Positions 4,471 to 5,382 of a stretch of DNA of 5,382 nt are shown here, piece by piece. Where the stretch lies: positions 1-5,382 of the forward strand of contig CALBTA010000420.1 of assembly GCA_937967755.1 (NCBI GenBank). The letters run 5' to 3'. A model generated the notes under the pieces. That model was not told the origin of the DNA and did no database searches. It saw nothing but the letters and a program-made list of their open reading frames with translations. A program made the position numbers and the translations under genes. Numbering within the stretch: the first letter of the stretch is position 1; each line of letters starts with the position of its first letter. Source of the DNA: an uncultured Planctomycetaceae bacterium. GTDB taxonomy: Bacteria > Planctomycetota > Planctomycetia > Pirellulales > Pirellulaceae.

Positions 4471-5382
4471 ATGCTCGCCAATACGATCCGCCACCGCACG
4501 CTCGCAAATCTCGTACTGCTTCCATTCGTCGGTTGCCTGCTGGCGGCCGGCGCAAACGTGTCGGCCGATGAGATGCCCGCGGAGCATCGCGCATTGCACG
4601 AAAAGCTATCGCAACAGGTGACGTTGAATTTCGAGGACGCATCGCCCAAGGAGATCGTCGCTTCGCTCTCGGAATCGCTCGGCGCGCCGATTCGTTTCGA
4701 AAAGGGCGGCGCGTTGGAACTGCACTACCCCGAAGCGATGAAGGGCGGCGCGCAGGTGACGCATTGGCGGGCGCTGGAAATGTTGATCATCGGCGTCGGG
4801 CGGCAGAACTCGAAGATCACATTCGACAATCGCGGCCTGGTGATCTTCGAAGCCTACACCGATGCCAGCCGCGGGCGGCCCTATTTGCAGCGGCACAACC
4901 TGAGCGAGTTCGCCGACTACACAACGGCCAAACGCCGCCGCCTGATCCAGCGCATTCGATCCGAAGTCGCGCCCGACTCGTGGGGCAAGGCGGCGGGCCG
5001 GTGGGTTGTGCCGTCGGCGAGCGTGTACGAGATCGACGTTTTTCAAACGCGTGAGGTCCATGACCAGATCGCGAATTTTCGCCGCACGGCGTCACAAGCC
5101 GAGTTGTATACCGAAGAGCAACGTAAGCAGCAGCTAGAACATGGTTTGATCCTGCAAGCCTTTTGGAAGAAGGGGCCGCTAGGCATCGAAGAGGAGGAGA
5201 AGAAGAAAGACGAACCGATCAGTGCGGAGACCAAAGAGGCGTTTGAGAAGCTACGGGCGGCATTTCCTTTCCGATCGCTTTCGGATGAGTTGAAAGAGTT
5301 GGAACCGGCGCTGGTACTGGAACGATCGGAACCGAAGTTGACCGAAGCTGCCGCCCGACGCCTGGACGAGCGGGAAGGGAAC
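4471..5382 (+). CDS. Exported protein with secretin/STN-like N-terminal domain, partial (3' end outside)
   Basis: 304 codons are present with no stop, so the gene continues past the right edge. Residues 1-32 form a signal peptide: R7, H8, R9, a hydrophobic run L-A-N-L-V-L-L-P-F-V-G-C-L-L-A-A, and probable cleavage at V-S-A before D33. C22 is not in a good lipobox. Residues about 50-127 follow the pattern V-T-L-N-F-E-D-A-S-P-K-E-I-V ... L-G-A-P-I-R-F ... V-T-H-W-R-A-L-E-M-L-I ... I-T-F-D-N-R-G-L-V-I-F, resembling the small alpha/beta domains (STN, secretin N) of secretins. Residues about 166-204 hold V-A-P-D-S-W-G, then V-F-Q-T-R-E-V-H-D-Q-I-A-N-F, a motif pair frequent in planctomycete exported proteins. 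A charged stretch (E240-E243, K244-K246) follows. Function is unknown: a secretin pore itself would need a C-terminal domain not seen here. Confidence 0.82.
   Translation, partial: MLANTIRHRTLANLVLLPFVGCLLAAGANVSADEMPAEHRALHEKLSQQVTLNFEDASPKEIVASLSESLGAPIRFEKGGALELHYPEAMKGGAQVTHWRALEMLIIGVGRQNSKITFDNRGLVIFEAYTDASRGRPYLQRHNLSEFADYTTAKRRRLIQRIRSEVAPDSWGKAAGRWVVPSASVYEIDVFQTREVHDQIANFRRTASQAELYTEEQRKQQLEHGLILQAFWKKGPLGIEEEEKKKDEPISAETKEAFEKLRAAFPFRSLSDELKELEPALVLERSEPKLTEAAARRLDEREGN

Noticed and set aside
3950..4621. 223-codon plus-strand open frame
   Set aside because: It is antisense to the N-terminal part of the ATPase gene and runs into the exported protein gene in another frame. The minus-strand frame shows conserved motifs and a ribosome binding site; this one shows none.
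4606..5061. 151-codon minus-strand open frame
   Set aside because: It lies wholly opposite the exported protein gene, whose frame has a signal peptide, ribosome binding site and domain motifs. Long antisense frames are expected at this GC content.

Overview
The window looks like a piece of a planctomycete chromosome, of the Pirellulales type. This rests on protein character, not on any search. The large minus-strand protein ends in a DUF4332-type helix-hairpin-helix region of the kind common in planctomycetes. The right-hand gene carries a 'P-D-S-W ... F-Q-T-x-E-V-H-D-Q-I' motif typical of their exported proteins. Genes are loosely spaced with little operon structure.

Left part (1-1428): a divergent pair. 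On the minus strand is a broken gene for a TcmP protein (three-Cys-motif partner), running off the left edge. On the plus strand is an apparently intact DUF5131 (phage Gp37/Gp68-type) three-cysteine protein. The two families are known neighbours of each other. Here the partner gene is interrupted near its start by two in-frame TAA codons and further on by a -1 frameshift in an A5G5 run. The short spacer between them holds nested inverted repeats that could be an operator. The pair is mobile or accessory in character and is the most unusual part of the window.

Middle (1521-4237): a small secreted protein of unknown function on the plus strand converges on a 663-residue minus-strand protein, with a hairpin between the two stop codons. 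The large protein is a compact SMC/Rad50-like ATPase. In Rad50 order it has a degenerate P-loop, a zinc-hook-like C-R-L-C-G-Q motif, an ABC-type signature and Walker B, but almost no coiled coil. These are followed by a cysteine cluster, Ser-Arg-Glu-rich linkers with four tandem S-E-R-S-R units, and helix-hairpin-helix segments. It probably acts on DNA.

Right part (4238-5382): a 233-bp divergent spacer holds a bulged inverted repeat in the leader of the ATPase gene and a plausible sigma-70-type promoter for the rightward gene. That gene is an exported protein with an N-terminal domain resembling secretin/STN domains; it is cut by the right edge.

Apart from the tcmP/DUF5131 pair, nothing links these genes into one pathway. 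No tRNA, rRNA, CRISPR array, insertion sequence or transposase was seen.
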